Below, piece by piece: positions 44,957 through 53,094 of a DNA stretch of 64,000 nt. Position 1 is the stretch's first letter, and every line of letters begins with the position of its first letter. The notes below the pieces were generated by a model. The model did no database searches. It was given only the letters and a program-made list of their open reading frames with translations, and was not told the DNA's origin. Source of the DNA: Methanolobus bombayensis (lineage in GTDB: Archaea; Halobacteriota; Methanosarcinia; Methanosarcinales; Methanosarcinaceae); NCBI RefSeq assembly GCF_017873415.1, contig NZ_JAGGKD010000001.1:248001-312000 (forward strand). The letters are read 5' to 3'. Both the position numbers and the translations under genes were made by a program.

Positions 44957-45976
44957 ATGAATAAAATAAGAACGCTATTAATTACTTTTCTTTTAATGGG
45001 TGTCGTTCTGACAGCCGGCTGCGTAGATGAACAAAGCTCCTCTGAAACTGTATCCGATACTGATGCTATTATTGTAGGTGTTAGTATTGTTCCACAACAG
45101 GAATTCGTTGAAAAAATTGCAGGCGACAATGTTGAAGTCGTTGTAATGGTCCCTCCGGGTGCCTCTCCTCACTCTTATGAACCAACACCAAGCCAACTTA
45201 CAGCTCTTAGCAAAGCAAAAATGTATGCAATGGTTGGTTCCGGGATCACAGTTGAAGATACTATGATGAATAAACTTACAGACTTAAATTCTAATATGCT
45301 CATTGTCGATTGTTCTGAAGGTATCATTCTCCATGAAATGGAAGCTCATGATCACGAAGATGAATCTCATGACGCAGAAGATGAACACATGAATGAGTCT
45401 GCCTTTATTAATTCTTCAGAAGGACATGATCATGAAGCTGAAGATGAAGAGCATGAACATGAAGCTGAAGATGAAGAGCATGACCACACAAGTCTTGACC
45501 CACACATCTGGACCTCACCGGATAACGTGGAAGTCATGGTTGAGAATATCTATGAAGGACTGGTGGAGATTGATCCCGAAAATCAGGAAACCTATCTTGC
45601 CAATAAGAATGCATATCTTGCAGAACTAGCTGAACTTGATGATCAGATCCAAACTACACTTGAAGGCAAAGAGGGAAGCAGCTTCATGGTCTATCATCCT
45701 GCATGGGGCTATTTCGCCAACCACTATGGTTTGAATCAGGTCGCTGTCGAGATCGAAGGTAAGGAACCAAGTGTAAAGGACATGCAGGCTGTAATTGATC
45801 TGGCAAATGAGAAAGGTATTAAAGTTATTTTCGTGCAGTCAGGTTTTAGTACTGTCAGCGCAGAAGCTATAGCAAGTGAGATTGACGGAGAAGTTGTAGA
45901 AATAGATCCTTTGGCAAAGGATTATATAGACAATCTTGCAAAGGTAGCAGAAGCGTTTGAAAAAGGACTGGCTTAA
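44957..45976 (+). CDS. znuA: Zinc/manganese ABC transporter substrate-binding lipoprotein
   Basis: A 339-residue lipoprotein (lipobox LTAGC, Cys22) of the cluster A-I metal-binding family: VSIVPQQEFVEKIAGDNVEV, PPGASPHSYEPTPSQL (metal-ligating His) and SLDPHIWTSPDNV. Between them is a long loop of His, Asp and Glu (HDHEDESHDAEDEH; EDEEHEHEAEDEEHDH), typical of zinc-specific ZnuA. Zinc is therefore the best guess, though manganese cannot be excluded. It is the first gene of the operon and ends one codon before the ATPase gene. Confidence 0.92.
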   Translation: MNKIRTLLITFLLMGVVLTAGCVDEQSSSETVSDTDAIIVGVSIVPQQEFVEKIAGDNVEVVVMVPPGASPHSYEPTPSQLTALSKAKMYAMVGSGITVEDTMMNKLTDLNSNMLIVDCSEGIILHEMEAHDHEDESHDAEDEHMNESAFINSSEGHDHEAEDEEHEHEAEDEEHDHTSLDPHIWTSPDNVEVMVENIYEGLVEIDPENQETYLANKNAYLAELAELDDQIQTTLEGKEGSSFMVYHPAWGYFANHYGLNQVAVEIEGKEPSVKDMQAVIDLANEKGIKVIFVQSGFSTVSAEAIASEIDGEVVEIDPLAKDYIDNLAKVAEAFEKGLA

Positions 45977-46726
45977 ATGGAAAATGTGATTGATGTTAAG
46001 GATGTATGGGTAAGTTATGATGGTGTCAGGGTTCTTGAGTCAGTGAACCTGACTGTTAAGGATAAAGATTTCCTGGCTATTATAGGTCCCAATGGTGGAG
46101 GCAAAAGCACTCTTCTAAAGGTCATCCTTGGATTGATCAAACCTGATAAAGGTTCTGTAACTTTATTGGGTGGCAGACCCACAAAAACAAGAAAAGATGT
46201 GGGTTATGTCCCCCAATATCATTCTTCTAATCTTGATTTTCCCGTAACTGTATGGGATGTTGTCCTGATGGGCCGTCTGAGTCACAAAGGTCCTCTCCAG
46301 CGATATAATGATGAAGATCGCAATGCAGCCCTTGAAGCTCTTAAAACTGTAGGTATGCTTGATTTTAAAGACAGGCAGATAGGTGAGCTTTCAGGAGGGC
46401 AGAAACAGAGGGTTTTCATTGCCCGTTCCCTTGTTACGAAACCGAAACTGTTAATACTGGATGAACCGTCCACTGGTATAGATTCCAGAATGCAGAAGGA
46501 GTTCTATGAGCTTCTCAATAAGCTAAAATCTGAGATTGCTATTGTAATGGTTACTCATGATATCAGTGCAGTCTCGGTCTATGTTGATAAAATAGGCTGT
46601 CTGAACAGGAAGTTCCATTATCACGATGACAAAGAAATTAGTCCGCATGATCTGGAAGTATCATATCAGTGCCCGGTTGAATTAATTGCACATGGTGTGC
46701 CACACAGGGTATTGAAAGAGCACTGA
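45977..46726 (+). CDS. znuC: Zinc/manganese ABC transporter ATP-binding protein
   Basis: A 249-residue ATPase: Walker A GPNGGGKSTLLK, DVGYVPQYHSSNLDFPV (Q-loop, family-typical), LSGGQKQRVFIARSL, Walker B LLILDEPSTGID, and the H-loop VTHDISAV. The C-terminus CLNRKFHYHDDKEISP is typical of the metal importer class. ATG follows the TAA of znuA directly. Confidence 0.94.
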   Translation: MENVIDVKDVWVSYDGVRVLESVNLTVKDKDFLAIIGPNGGGKSTLLKVILGLIKPDKGSVTLLGGRPTKTRKDVGYVPQYHSSNLDFPVTVWDVVLMGRLSHKGPLQRYNDEDRNAALEALKTVGMLDFKDRQIGELSGGQKQRVFIARSLVTKPKLLILDEPSTGIDSRMQKEFYELLNKLKSEIAIVMVTHDISAVSVYVDKIGCLNRKFHYHDDKEISPHDLEVSYQCPVELIAHGVPHRVLKEH

Positions 46727-46736
46727 GGTTAAAACT

Positions 46737-47552
46737 ATGCTTGAAGTACTCCAGTATGATTTCATGAGGAATGCAATTCTAGCTGCTATCCTTGCAAGTA
46801 TTGCTTGTGGTATAATAGGTGTCTATGTTGTAGTTAAAAAAATAGTTTTCATCAGTGGTGGTATTACTCACGCATCATTTGGTGGCATTGGTCTTGGTTA
46901 CTATCTTGGAATCAATCCGCTATTTGGACTTATTCCTTTCAGTCTTTTCTCTGCAATAATAATGGGTCTTGTCAGCAAACGTGCAAAAGTAGCTGAAGAC
47001 ACTGCAATAGGTATATTATGGTCACTGGGAATGGCCCTTGGTATTATTCTTATTTACTGGACTCCCGGCTATGCTCCAGATCTTATGACCTATCTTTTTG
47101 GTAATATCCTGACAGTTCCGATGTCTGATATATATCTGATGCTGGGACTGGATCTTGTAATTATACTTGTTGTCTATGCCTATTACAAGCATTTCATGGC
47201 ACTTTGTTTTGATGAGGAATTCACCACAGTATCCGGATTATCAGCAGAAAAGCTTTATTTGCTTTTACTTTGTCTTATCGCACTTACCATAGTACTTCTG
47301 ATCAAGGTAGTCGGAATCATCCTTATCATTGCACTTCTTACCATGCCTGCATCTCTTAGCAGGCATTACACCAACAATCTTGGAAAAATGATGTATCTTG
47401 CAATTATATTTGGTATTTTTTTCAGTCTGGCTGGCCTGTTCCTGTCATACTTCTTTGATGCACCTTCAGGTGCCACAATAATTCTGTCAATGTCAACAGT
47501 TTATATACTTCATTTCCTGTATGACGGCCTTAAACCAAAAATAGCATCATGA
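46737..47552 (+). CDS. znuB: Zinc/manganese ABC transporter permease
   Basis: A 271-residue ABC-3 family permease with about eight membrane helices. Family motifs are VVKKIVFISGGITHASFGGIGLGYYLG and VVGIILIIALLTMPASLSRHYTNN. It starts 10 bases after the ATPase gene and completes the importer. It is convergent with tfuA. Confidence 0.94.
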   Translation: MLEVLQYDFMRNAILAAILASIACGIIGVYVVVKKIVFISGGITHASFGGIGLGYYLGINPLFGLIPFSLFSAIIMGLVSKRAKVAEDTAIGILWSLGMALGIILIYWTPGYAPDLMTYLFGNILTVPMSDIYLMLGLDLVIILVVYAYYKHFMALCFDEEFTTVSGLSAEKLYLLLLCLIALTIVLLIKVVGIILIIALLTMPASLSRHYTNNLGKMMYLAIIFGIFFSLAGLFLSYFFDAPSGATIILSMSTVYILHFLYDGLKPKIAS

Positions 47553-47577
47553 TCATTTCAAAATAATGATTCAACAA

Positions 47578-48237
47578 TCATTCAATCATCTTTTTTATTT
47601 TTTCAAGAACAAGAATAGCATCCTCTCTTTTTATATCACATTCATTCTCTTTGCAGAATTGAAGGAGGCTTTCAGCCTTCTTTCCTGATATTATTCCTTC
47701 CTTTTCTGCTGTTCTTGAAATTCCAAAATAGCTTCTTTCCGTGTAATGTGTGTTTTTGGCAAGTTGGGTTATAAGCCTGCACTCATCGTCGTCTATTATG
47801 CCCGCATCCCGGCTAGCTTTCAACGTTTCCCTGATATTGACCATGGGACTGGAAACAGGTTCGAAAGTATCGGGGTTTGTGGCAACAGCAACCTCATCAT
47901 CATCCTCGATAACTTCGTCCCTGTACCATTCATATATTGTTCCGACACCTTCCATTCCATGAATATCAAGTTCTGATGCCCTCAGAGCTCCCATACTACA
48001 GCCGCCAACAACAGTAACTCCCTGCTTCATCACTTTTATTATCTCTTTGTGGGCTGCAGCTGCTCTGCTGAAAAAGATGCCATCTATGATGCCTATTATT
48101 TTGTATCCTTTACTGGCAGCTTTTTCAATATCTCCTCTGGATATTGGTGGCCAGTATGTTGCATCAAGGATCTGTGCTGAATCTTCATGACTGATGCTTG
48201 TGCCGGCAAATACAAGGATCTCTGATTTTGTATTCAT
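47578..48237 (-). CDS. tfuA: TfuA-related McrA-glycine thioamidation protein
   Basis: A 219-residue TfuA domain protein: VFAGTSISHEDSAQIL, YWPPISRGDIEKAASKG, GIIDGIFFSRAAAAHKEI and GCSMGALRASEL. In Methanosarcina acetivorans tfuA and ycaO are both needed for the thioglycine in the alpha subunit of methyl-coenzyme M reductase; TfuA is thought to deliver sulfide. The ATG overlaps the ycaO stop (ATGA). Length is normal. Confidence 0.93.
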   Translation of the reverse strand: MNTKSEILVFAGTSISHEDSAQILDATYWPPISRGDIEKAASKGYKIIGIIDGIFFSRAAAAHKEIIKVMKQGVTVVGGCSMGALRASELDIHGMEGVGTIYEWYRDEVIEDDDEVAVATNPDTFEPVSSPMVNIRETLKASRDAGIIDDDECRLITQLAKNTHYTERSYFGISRTAEKEGIISGKKAESLLQFCKENECDIKREDAILVLEKIKKMIE

Positions 48238-49511
48238 CTTCTACGTCCTTTTCTCCAGGGTCTTTCCTGTGGAGTCATTTTCTTTCTGGGACCGGACTTT
48301 GCCCTTTTACCGACTCTTTCCCTGTCAAGCGTGTACATTTCAAAACCCGGGATTATCACTCTTACAACCGGAACAGCCACGTTTTCACGAGAAAGATCCA
48401 CTACAACAGCTGAATCTGTAACTTTTTTGAGCTGCCCGGCAATCACATCAATGCTTTCTGCAGGTGTGGTCTTTGACAGGTCCTTCAGGTCTTTCATGGA
48501 TATTTGTTCTCCATCTTCGTACCAGTATTTATTCATACGCTTGATCCTGTCATATCCTATTTCCCTGACAAATTTCTCACGTTCGGTGTCTTCTCTGGCA
48601 CCATGTATCTGTACGACCCTTGACTGTGCAGCTTCTGTGAGAGCTCTTCTTACTGCAATTTCAGGTTTAAGATGTGCGCCTGCTCCCATTACAAGAAGTG
48701 CAGCATCTTTGAGCCTTACATCGTCTGTTACCGCAACAACCGTTGTGATCTCTGTGTCATGGTTGAGTGCCCAGAGTTTAACAGCAACTTCGTTATCTGT
48801 GAATTTGCGAAGGATTTCATAATTTTCCCCGTCTTCTTCTGTAAGGATGATTTCCTTTCCGGGATTTCTGCCAAATTCTGCAGTACTGAGTGCATCTCTT
48901 TCAATCACTTCCAGGAGACCATGAAAAATCGCTTCCTCTATGGTATTTCCGGCGGCAAGTCCGTTTGTGTTACTCCTGAAGAGTTTCAGTGTTCTTCCTG
49001 GTTCGTCGTAAGGGTGGTATACTGAGTTTGCCGGTACAAATGTTTCTTCATTTTTCAGAAGATCCCATGCATGTATCCATTCGATAAGGGCCTGTGGGTC
49101 ATAGTTTTCCGCAATAAGCAGGGAAGGTGGATTTATTGCGTTTCCATTTCCGGAAAGATTGTCATAACTATCAATTGTGTGAATTGATGAGATGTTTTCC
49201 TTTACGTTCTCATTCAGTCCCTGTCTTTCAGCAAGACAACGTTCAAAACCTTCCATCATGGCTGAAATTCTTGCCTGCGTTTCAGTGCTTCCTTTTCCGG
49301 AGTATACTGAGATAGCACCCTCTGCAGCACTTGGTCTTATAGTTGAGAATACGGGTATGCCAAGTCTGTCAAGATCAGTGATACTTGCTATCCTGGTAAC
49401 ACCTATGCTTTTGAGCTTATCTTTTGTTCTTTCAAGTGTGTTATTTTCATCAAGGACTCGTTGCGTACCCTCTATAAAGCTTAGTGATCTATCAATGTTT
49501 ATCTCTGGCAT
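48234..49511 (-). CDS. ycaO: YcaO-type ATP-dependent thioamidation enzyme
   Basis: YcaO activates the peptide carbonyl by ATP-dependent phosphorylation; with TfuA it makes the thioglycine of McrA. I prefer ATG 49511 (MPEINIDRSLSF), giving 425 residues; ATG 49532 adds seven. A TATA-like AAAGATATAAT about 27 bases before 49511 would make the shorter form leaderless. Motifs: SAAEGAISVYSGKG, ARISAMMEGFERCLAE, EEAIFHGLLEVIERDA (Mg-ATP acidic residues) and VRVIIPGFEMY. The C-terminus is Pro/Arg-rich (TPQERPWRKGRRR), as in methanogen YcaO. Confidence 0.93.
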   Translation of the reverse strand: MPEINIDRSLSFIEGTQRVLDENNTLERTKDKLKSIGVTRIASITDLDRLGIPVFSTIRPSAAEGAISVYSGKGSTETQARISAMMEGFERCLAERQGLNENVKENISSIHTIDSYDNLSGNGNAINPPSLLIAENYDPQALIEWIHAWDLLKNEETFVPANSVYHPYDEPGRTLKLFRSNTNGLAAGNTIEEAIFHGLLEVIERDALSTAEFGRNPGKEIILTEEDGENYEILRKFTDNEVAVKLWALNHDTEITTVVAVTDDVRLKDAALLVMGAGAHLKPEIAVRRALTEAAQSRVVQIHGAREDTEREKFVREIGYDRIKRMNKYWYEDGEQISMKDLKDLSKTTPAESIDVIAGQLKKVTDSAVVVDLSRENVAVPVVRVIIPGFEMYTLDRERVGKRAKSGPRKKMTPQERPWRKGRRR

Positions 49512-49613
49512 GATTAGCGAGAGTCTCTGCATATATTATATCTTTTACGACAAGTGAGCTTTCTAAGTAATAATTATATATTACAGGGTGAGTCTTTTAT
49601 AAGGGGTTATAAT

Positions 49614-50135
49614 ATGAAAATCAAAACAATCATGCTTTTAGTCCTGATATCGGCTATTGGTATCTCTGGTTGTGCAGACTATAATGGTAGCGAAGAAGAT
49701 GCAATGGCAGATGATGAACTGGATGCTCAGGTGTCGGAACCTGATGCTGCAGCTATTTTTTCGAAAATAACTGATGTTGATGGCTACAAAGAATGGAGTA
49801 TCTGGCCAGGTAATGAATCGTTGGAAGAGGGTACAGGAGTTCATGGTGAATACGTAACTGTATATGTTTCTGACAATGCAATATCTTCGGCTGAATCCGG
49901 CGGTGAGATGCTGCCCTATGAAACGATGGTTGTAAAAGAAGGTTTCAATGCAGATGAGGAACTAACGGGAATCTATCTGATGTATAAAATAGAGGATTAC
50001 GATCCTGGGAACAATGACTGGTTCTGGGCAGCTTATTCTCCCGATGGAAGTGTCAACGCCGAAGGCAGGGTTGATGGTTGTATCAATTGTCATTATGATG
50101 TAAACGCTGCTGACTATGTCTTTTATAATGCTTGA
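49614..50135 (+). CDS. Cytochrome P460-type lipoprotein with one c-type heme site
   Basis: A 173-residue protein with a lipobox (GISGC, Cys20), an acidic linker, and a cytochrome P460 domain: GYKEWSIWPGNESLEEGTGVHGEYVTVYV, MLPYETMVVKEGFN, and YDPGNNDWFWAAYSPDGSV. Near the end is CINCHYD, a CxxCH heme-attachment motif. In bacteria P460 enzymes oxidise hydroxylamine or serve as NO-related heme proteins. The ATG at 49614 follows AAGGGG, and a TATA element lies about 40 bases upstream. The heme would be outside the membrane. Role in a methanogen unknown. Confidence 0.85.
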   Translation: MKIKTIMLLVLISAIGISGCADYNGSEEDAMADDELDAQVSEPDAAAIFSKITDVDGYKEWSIWPGNESLEEGTGVHGEYVTVYVSDNAISSAESGGEMLPYETMVVKEGFNADEELTGIYLMYKIEDYDPGNNDWFWAAYSPDGSVNAEGRVDGCINCHYDVNAADYVFYNA

Positions 50136-50317
50136 TTCTTTCTTACTTTTTTTATCTATATATGCCGGTATGTTTTTATAGTATTATGGCTAATAGATAT
50201 GTTTAACTCGTGGGTGTATAATTAATATTGTTCAGAAGATATAATACTCTTTATATCATCGTACAATCTTCAATACGCTTGCGGATAAATTAACGAAGAG
50301 AGACAGGAGGTAAAATT

Positions 50318-50458
50318 ATGAGAGACACAAAGAAAAAAAGATATGTGGATATTTCTAAAGACTGCCATGATGTAGTTGGAGGGATATCAACCGATAAACT
50401 CAACGCCGAAGAAATGGAGCTATATCGCTTCATGGTAGGCGGTGTGCAGGCCAAGTAG
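50318..50458 (+). CDS. Small 46-residue protein with strong Shine-Dalgarno
   Basis: ATG 50318 follows the near-perfect AGGAGGT (50305-50311) by six bases. The product, 46 residues, starts MRDTKKKRYVDISKDCHDVV and ends LYRFMVGGVQAK before TAG; the N-terminus is basic and the middle is acidic. A TATA-like CTTTATATC lies at 50250-50258. The cysteine desulfurase gene starts 40 bases later, so they may be one operon. No family recognised. Confidence 0.65.
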   Translation: MRDTKKKRYVDISKDCHDVVGGISTDKLNAEEMELYRFMVGGVQAK

Positions 50459-50498
50459 CCTGCAAAACTATTTTTATTTTCTCTGCATAGGGCTTGCT

Positions 50499-51677
50499 AT
50501 GTATGATGTTCTCAGTGTAAGGGAAGATTTTCCCGTTTTGAAAGAAGTTATTTATCTTGATAATGCAGCCACTACCCAGACACCAGTCCAGGCTGTTTCT
50601 GCGATGCAGGATTACTTTTTCAAGTACGCAGCAAATCATGGGCGTGGTGCTCACAGACTTGCAAGAGAAACAACCAATCACTATGAAGACGCAAGGGAAT
50701 CAGTAGCTTCATTTCTTAATATTGATGCTGATAAAACTATATTCACAAAGAATGCAACGGAAAGTGTCAATATTATTTCACGTGGTTTCCCATGGAAAAA
50801 AGGGGACCATGCAATAGTAACACTTGTAGAACACCATTCAAACCTGTTACCATGGATGCGGCTGAAGGATATTGGTGTTGAGGTAACTGTTATTGATGTT
50901 GGCCAAACAGGTGTTGTAGATCCGGAACAGATCAGAAGATCAATTAAGGAAAATACCCGGCTTATAGCCGTAAATCATGTTTCAAATGTATTCGGCTCGA
51001 TACAGGATATTGATAAGATTAGTAAGATCGCAAAGAAAGTCGGTGTTAAAATACTGATAGACGGCTCACAGTCAGCCGGAAACCTGTCAATAGATATGAA
51101 ATCACTTGATCCTGATTTCTTTGTCTGCCCGGGGCACAAGGGTTTGCTTGGTCCTCAGGGAACAGGTGTTCTGTATATTAAAGAACCGGATGAGATCGAC
51201 CCATTGTTCCTTGGTGGCGGAATGGTAGGTTCTGTTACAAAGGACACTTTTAAAATGGAATCAAGCCCTGCAAAGTTTGAGGCAGGCACTCCTAATATTC
51301 CCGGTGCGATAGGTCTTGGGCGTGCAGTAGAATATGTTGCGGAATTAGGTGTTGCTTCTATCCAGAAACATGAATTTAAACTTGCAAGGGAGGCAGCCTC
51401 ACGTCTAAATGATATAGAGGGTGTAGATGTATATGGTCCTGAAAAGCGTGCCGGAGTTGTTCCATTCAATGTTACTGGTATGAATGCCCATGATGTTGCA
51501 ATGATACTTGACCAGACACGCGGTATTTGTGTAAGGAGCGGTTATCATTGTGCAATGCCAGGTATTGATAATCTTGGTGTTAATGGTACTGTGAGGGCAT
51601 CATTTGGATTATATAATACGGAAGATGAGCTTGAATCTCTTGTGAAAACAGTTTCAGACATAACAGCTCTTGTATGA
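50499..51677 (+). CDS. sufS: Cysteine desulfurase (SufS/CsdA type)
   Basis: A 392-residue class V aminotransferase-fold PLP enzyme. Start MYDVLSVREDFPVL (50499). Motifs: YLDNAATTQTP, FTKNATESVNIISRGF, VEHHSNLLPW, ILIDGSQSAGNL (PLP Asp) and CPGHKGLLGPQGTGVLY with the PLP lysine; RSGYHCAMPG contains the active-site Cys. This is the group II (SufS) form with the short Cys loop. It supplies sulfur for Fe-S clusters or other thiol products; in this window it sits near tfuA-ycaO. Confidence 0.93.
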   Translation: MYDVLSVREDFPVLKEVIYLDNAATTQTPVQAVSAMQDYFFKYAANHGRGAHRLARETTNHYEDARESVASFLNIDADKTIFTKNATESVNIISRGFPWKKGDHAIVTLVEHHSNLLPWMRLKDIGVEVTVIDVGQTGVVDPEQIRRSIKENTRLIAVNHVSNVFGSIQDIDKISKIAKKVGVKILIDGSQSAGNLSIDMKSLDPDFFVCPGHKGLLGPQGTGVLYIKEPDEIDPLFLGGGMVGSVTKDTFKMESSPAKFEAGTPNIPGAIGLGRAVEYVAELGVASIQKHEFKLAREAASRLNDIEGVDVYGPEKRAGVVPFNVTGMNAHDVAMILDQTRGICVRSGYHCAMPGIDNLGVNGTVRASFGLYNTEDELESLVKTVSDITALV

Positions 51678-51863
51678 TGCAATTCCATTGTTGTGTCTGG
51701 TCGATCTTTGGGACAAAAGCAAAAAGTTATTATGCGCAAATAATTATATTAGTCTTGCAAATTAGTATTCTAAAAAACATACGGATTATCATATTGTGAA
51801 AAAAGGCAACTAACAATGGTTATCAGTAATGAGGACTAAATATCTGCAAAGAGAGGAGTTCAA

Positions 51864-52976
51864 TTGAGCGAAGATATGCTTCTGTGGGATGAGACAATTT
51901 TCAGCAACGGCGAGATACTGGAATTTGACTACCTGCCGGAGTATTTTGCACACAGGGATTCCCAGATGCAGGCTCTTCGATTCAGTCTAAAACCTGCCTT
52001 AAGGGGCATGCGCCCGGTTAACTGCCTTGTAAAAGGTCCGCCGGGAACAGGGAAGACAACTGCTGTAATGAAGGTCTTCAATGAAGTGAAGGAATTTACC
52101 GATAGTGTTGCTTTTGTAAAGGTTAATTGCCAGATGGATTCAACAAGGTTTGCAGTTGTATCCAGAATTTATGAAGAACTTGTGCATATCACACCCCCCT
52201 CATCCGGCATCTCATTCAGGAGACTTTTTGAGAAGGTAATAAAGTATCTTCTTGACTCGAACAAGACGCTTGTGGTAGCCCTTGATGATATCAATTACCT
52301 TTTCCCCGAAGGCCATGCGGATGAGGTTATGTACTCACTTTTGCGGGCTCATGAACAGTATCCTGGGGCAAGGATATCGGTAATCGCTATTATCAGTGAT
52401 GTGGGTATTCCTTACAGTTTCGACCCACGTGTAGGCTCGGTATTTTTGCCAGAAGAGATTGCTTTTCCACGATATGAAATATCAGAGATTGCTGATATTA
52501 TTTCCAACCGTGTGAAACATGCCTTTTTCAAGGATGTTGTTTCTGATGAAGCACTGGACAAGGTTGTTACTCATGTGGACAGGACAGGAGATTTAAGGAT
52601 TGGTATTGATCTTTTGAAGCGTTCCGGTCTTAATGCAGAGAGGAGGGCAAGTCGTACAGTTTCTATTGAAGATGTTGATAAAGCATATGAAGCTTCAAGG
52701 CTCCTGCATTTGTGTCGCAATATCAAGTCGCTTTCTGATCATGAGAAAACACTGTTAGGTCTGGTAGCAAAGGACAGCAGTCTTCCGACTGGTGAGCTTT
52801 ACAAGACATTCCATGAAGTTACGGGACTTGGATATACCCGCTTCTATGAGATTATTGAGAAAATGCATGTATCAAGACTGATTGATGCTGATTTCTCAGG
52901 AAAGGGTATGCGTGGAAGAACCAGGTATGTAGCACCTGCCTATGATTCCGAAGATATACTCAAATGTCTTGAGTGA
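51864..52976 (+). CDS. cdc6: Orc1/Cdc6-family replication initiator
   Basis: A 370-residue AAA+ protein: Walker A GPPGTGKTTAV at about residue 56, Walker B VVALDDINYLF, sensor region VIAIISDVGIPYSFDPR, then a C-terminal winged helix (ITGLGYTRFYEII-like, VSRLIDADFSGKGMRGRTRYV). The start is TTG 51864 after GAGAGGAG. Archaeal origins usually lie near such genes; I did not find clear origin-recognition-box repeats in the flanks. The gene is preceded by 186 bases and followed by a T-rich region. Confidence 0.92.
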   Translation: MSEDMLLWDETIFSNGEILEFDYLPEYFAHRDSQMQALRFSLKPALRGMRPVNCLVKGPPGTGKTTAVMKVFNEVKEFTDSVAFVKVNCQMDSTRFAVVSRIYEELVHITPPSSGISFRRLFEKVIKYLLDSNKTLVVALDDINYLFPEGHADEVMYSLLRAHEQYPGARISVIAIISDVGIPYSFDPRVGSVFLPEEIAFPRYEISEIADIISNRVKHAFFKDVVSDEALDKVVTHVDRTGDLRIGIDLLKRSGLNAERRASRTVSIEDVDKAYEASRLLHLCRNIKSLSDHEKTLLGLVAKDSSLPTGELYKTFHEVTGLGYTRFYEIIEKMHVSRLIDADFSGKGMRGRTRYVAPAYDSEDILKCLE

Positions 52977-53031
52977 TTTTTTATATATGTATATATATAT
53001 AGATATTTAATATTTTTTAAAAAAGAACAGT

Positions 53032-53062
53032 TTTGCGCAGAATTCAAATGAACCTGCGCAAA
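53032..53062 (-). terminator. Perfect 9-bp hairpin with T-run after the thermosome gene
   Basis: TTTGCGCAG (53032-53040) and CTGCGCAAA (53054-53062) are exact reverse complements with a 13-base loop. Read on the minus strand the stem lies 33 bases past the thermosome stop and is followed by CTGTTCTTTTTT. Confidence 0.65.
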
Positions 53063-53094
53063 TGAGTCATTTAATTGTTTGTTGTTCAGGATAT

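Noticed and set aside
50456-50500. Pyrrolysine read-through of the TAG that ends the 46-residue gene
   Set aside because: Read-through would add 15 residues and stop at TGA; the frame does not join sufS, and no PYLIS-like structure is evident.
51678-51863. Possible replication origin next to cdc6
   Set aside because: I looked for repeated origin-recognition boxes in both flanks and found none. One CCATTGTT/AACAATGG pair (about 51686 and 51812) is too short to count. GC skew could not be computed.
52978-53030. TA-rich repeat after cdc6
   Set aside because: This is simple TATATA sequence with a T-run; it fits a terminator region and gives no sign of a tandem-repeat locus or origin.
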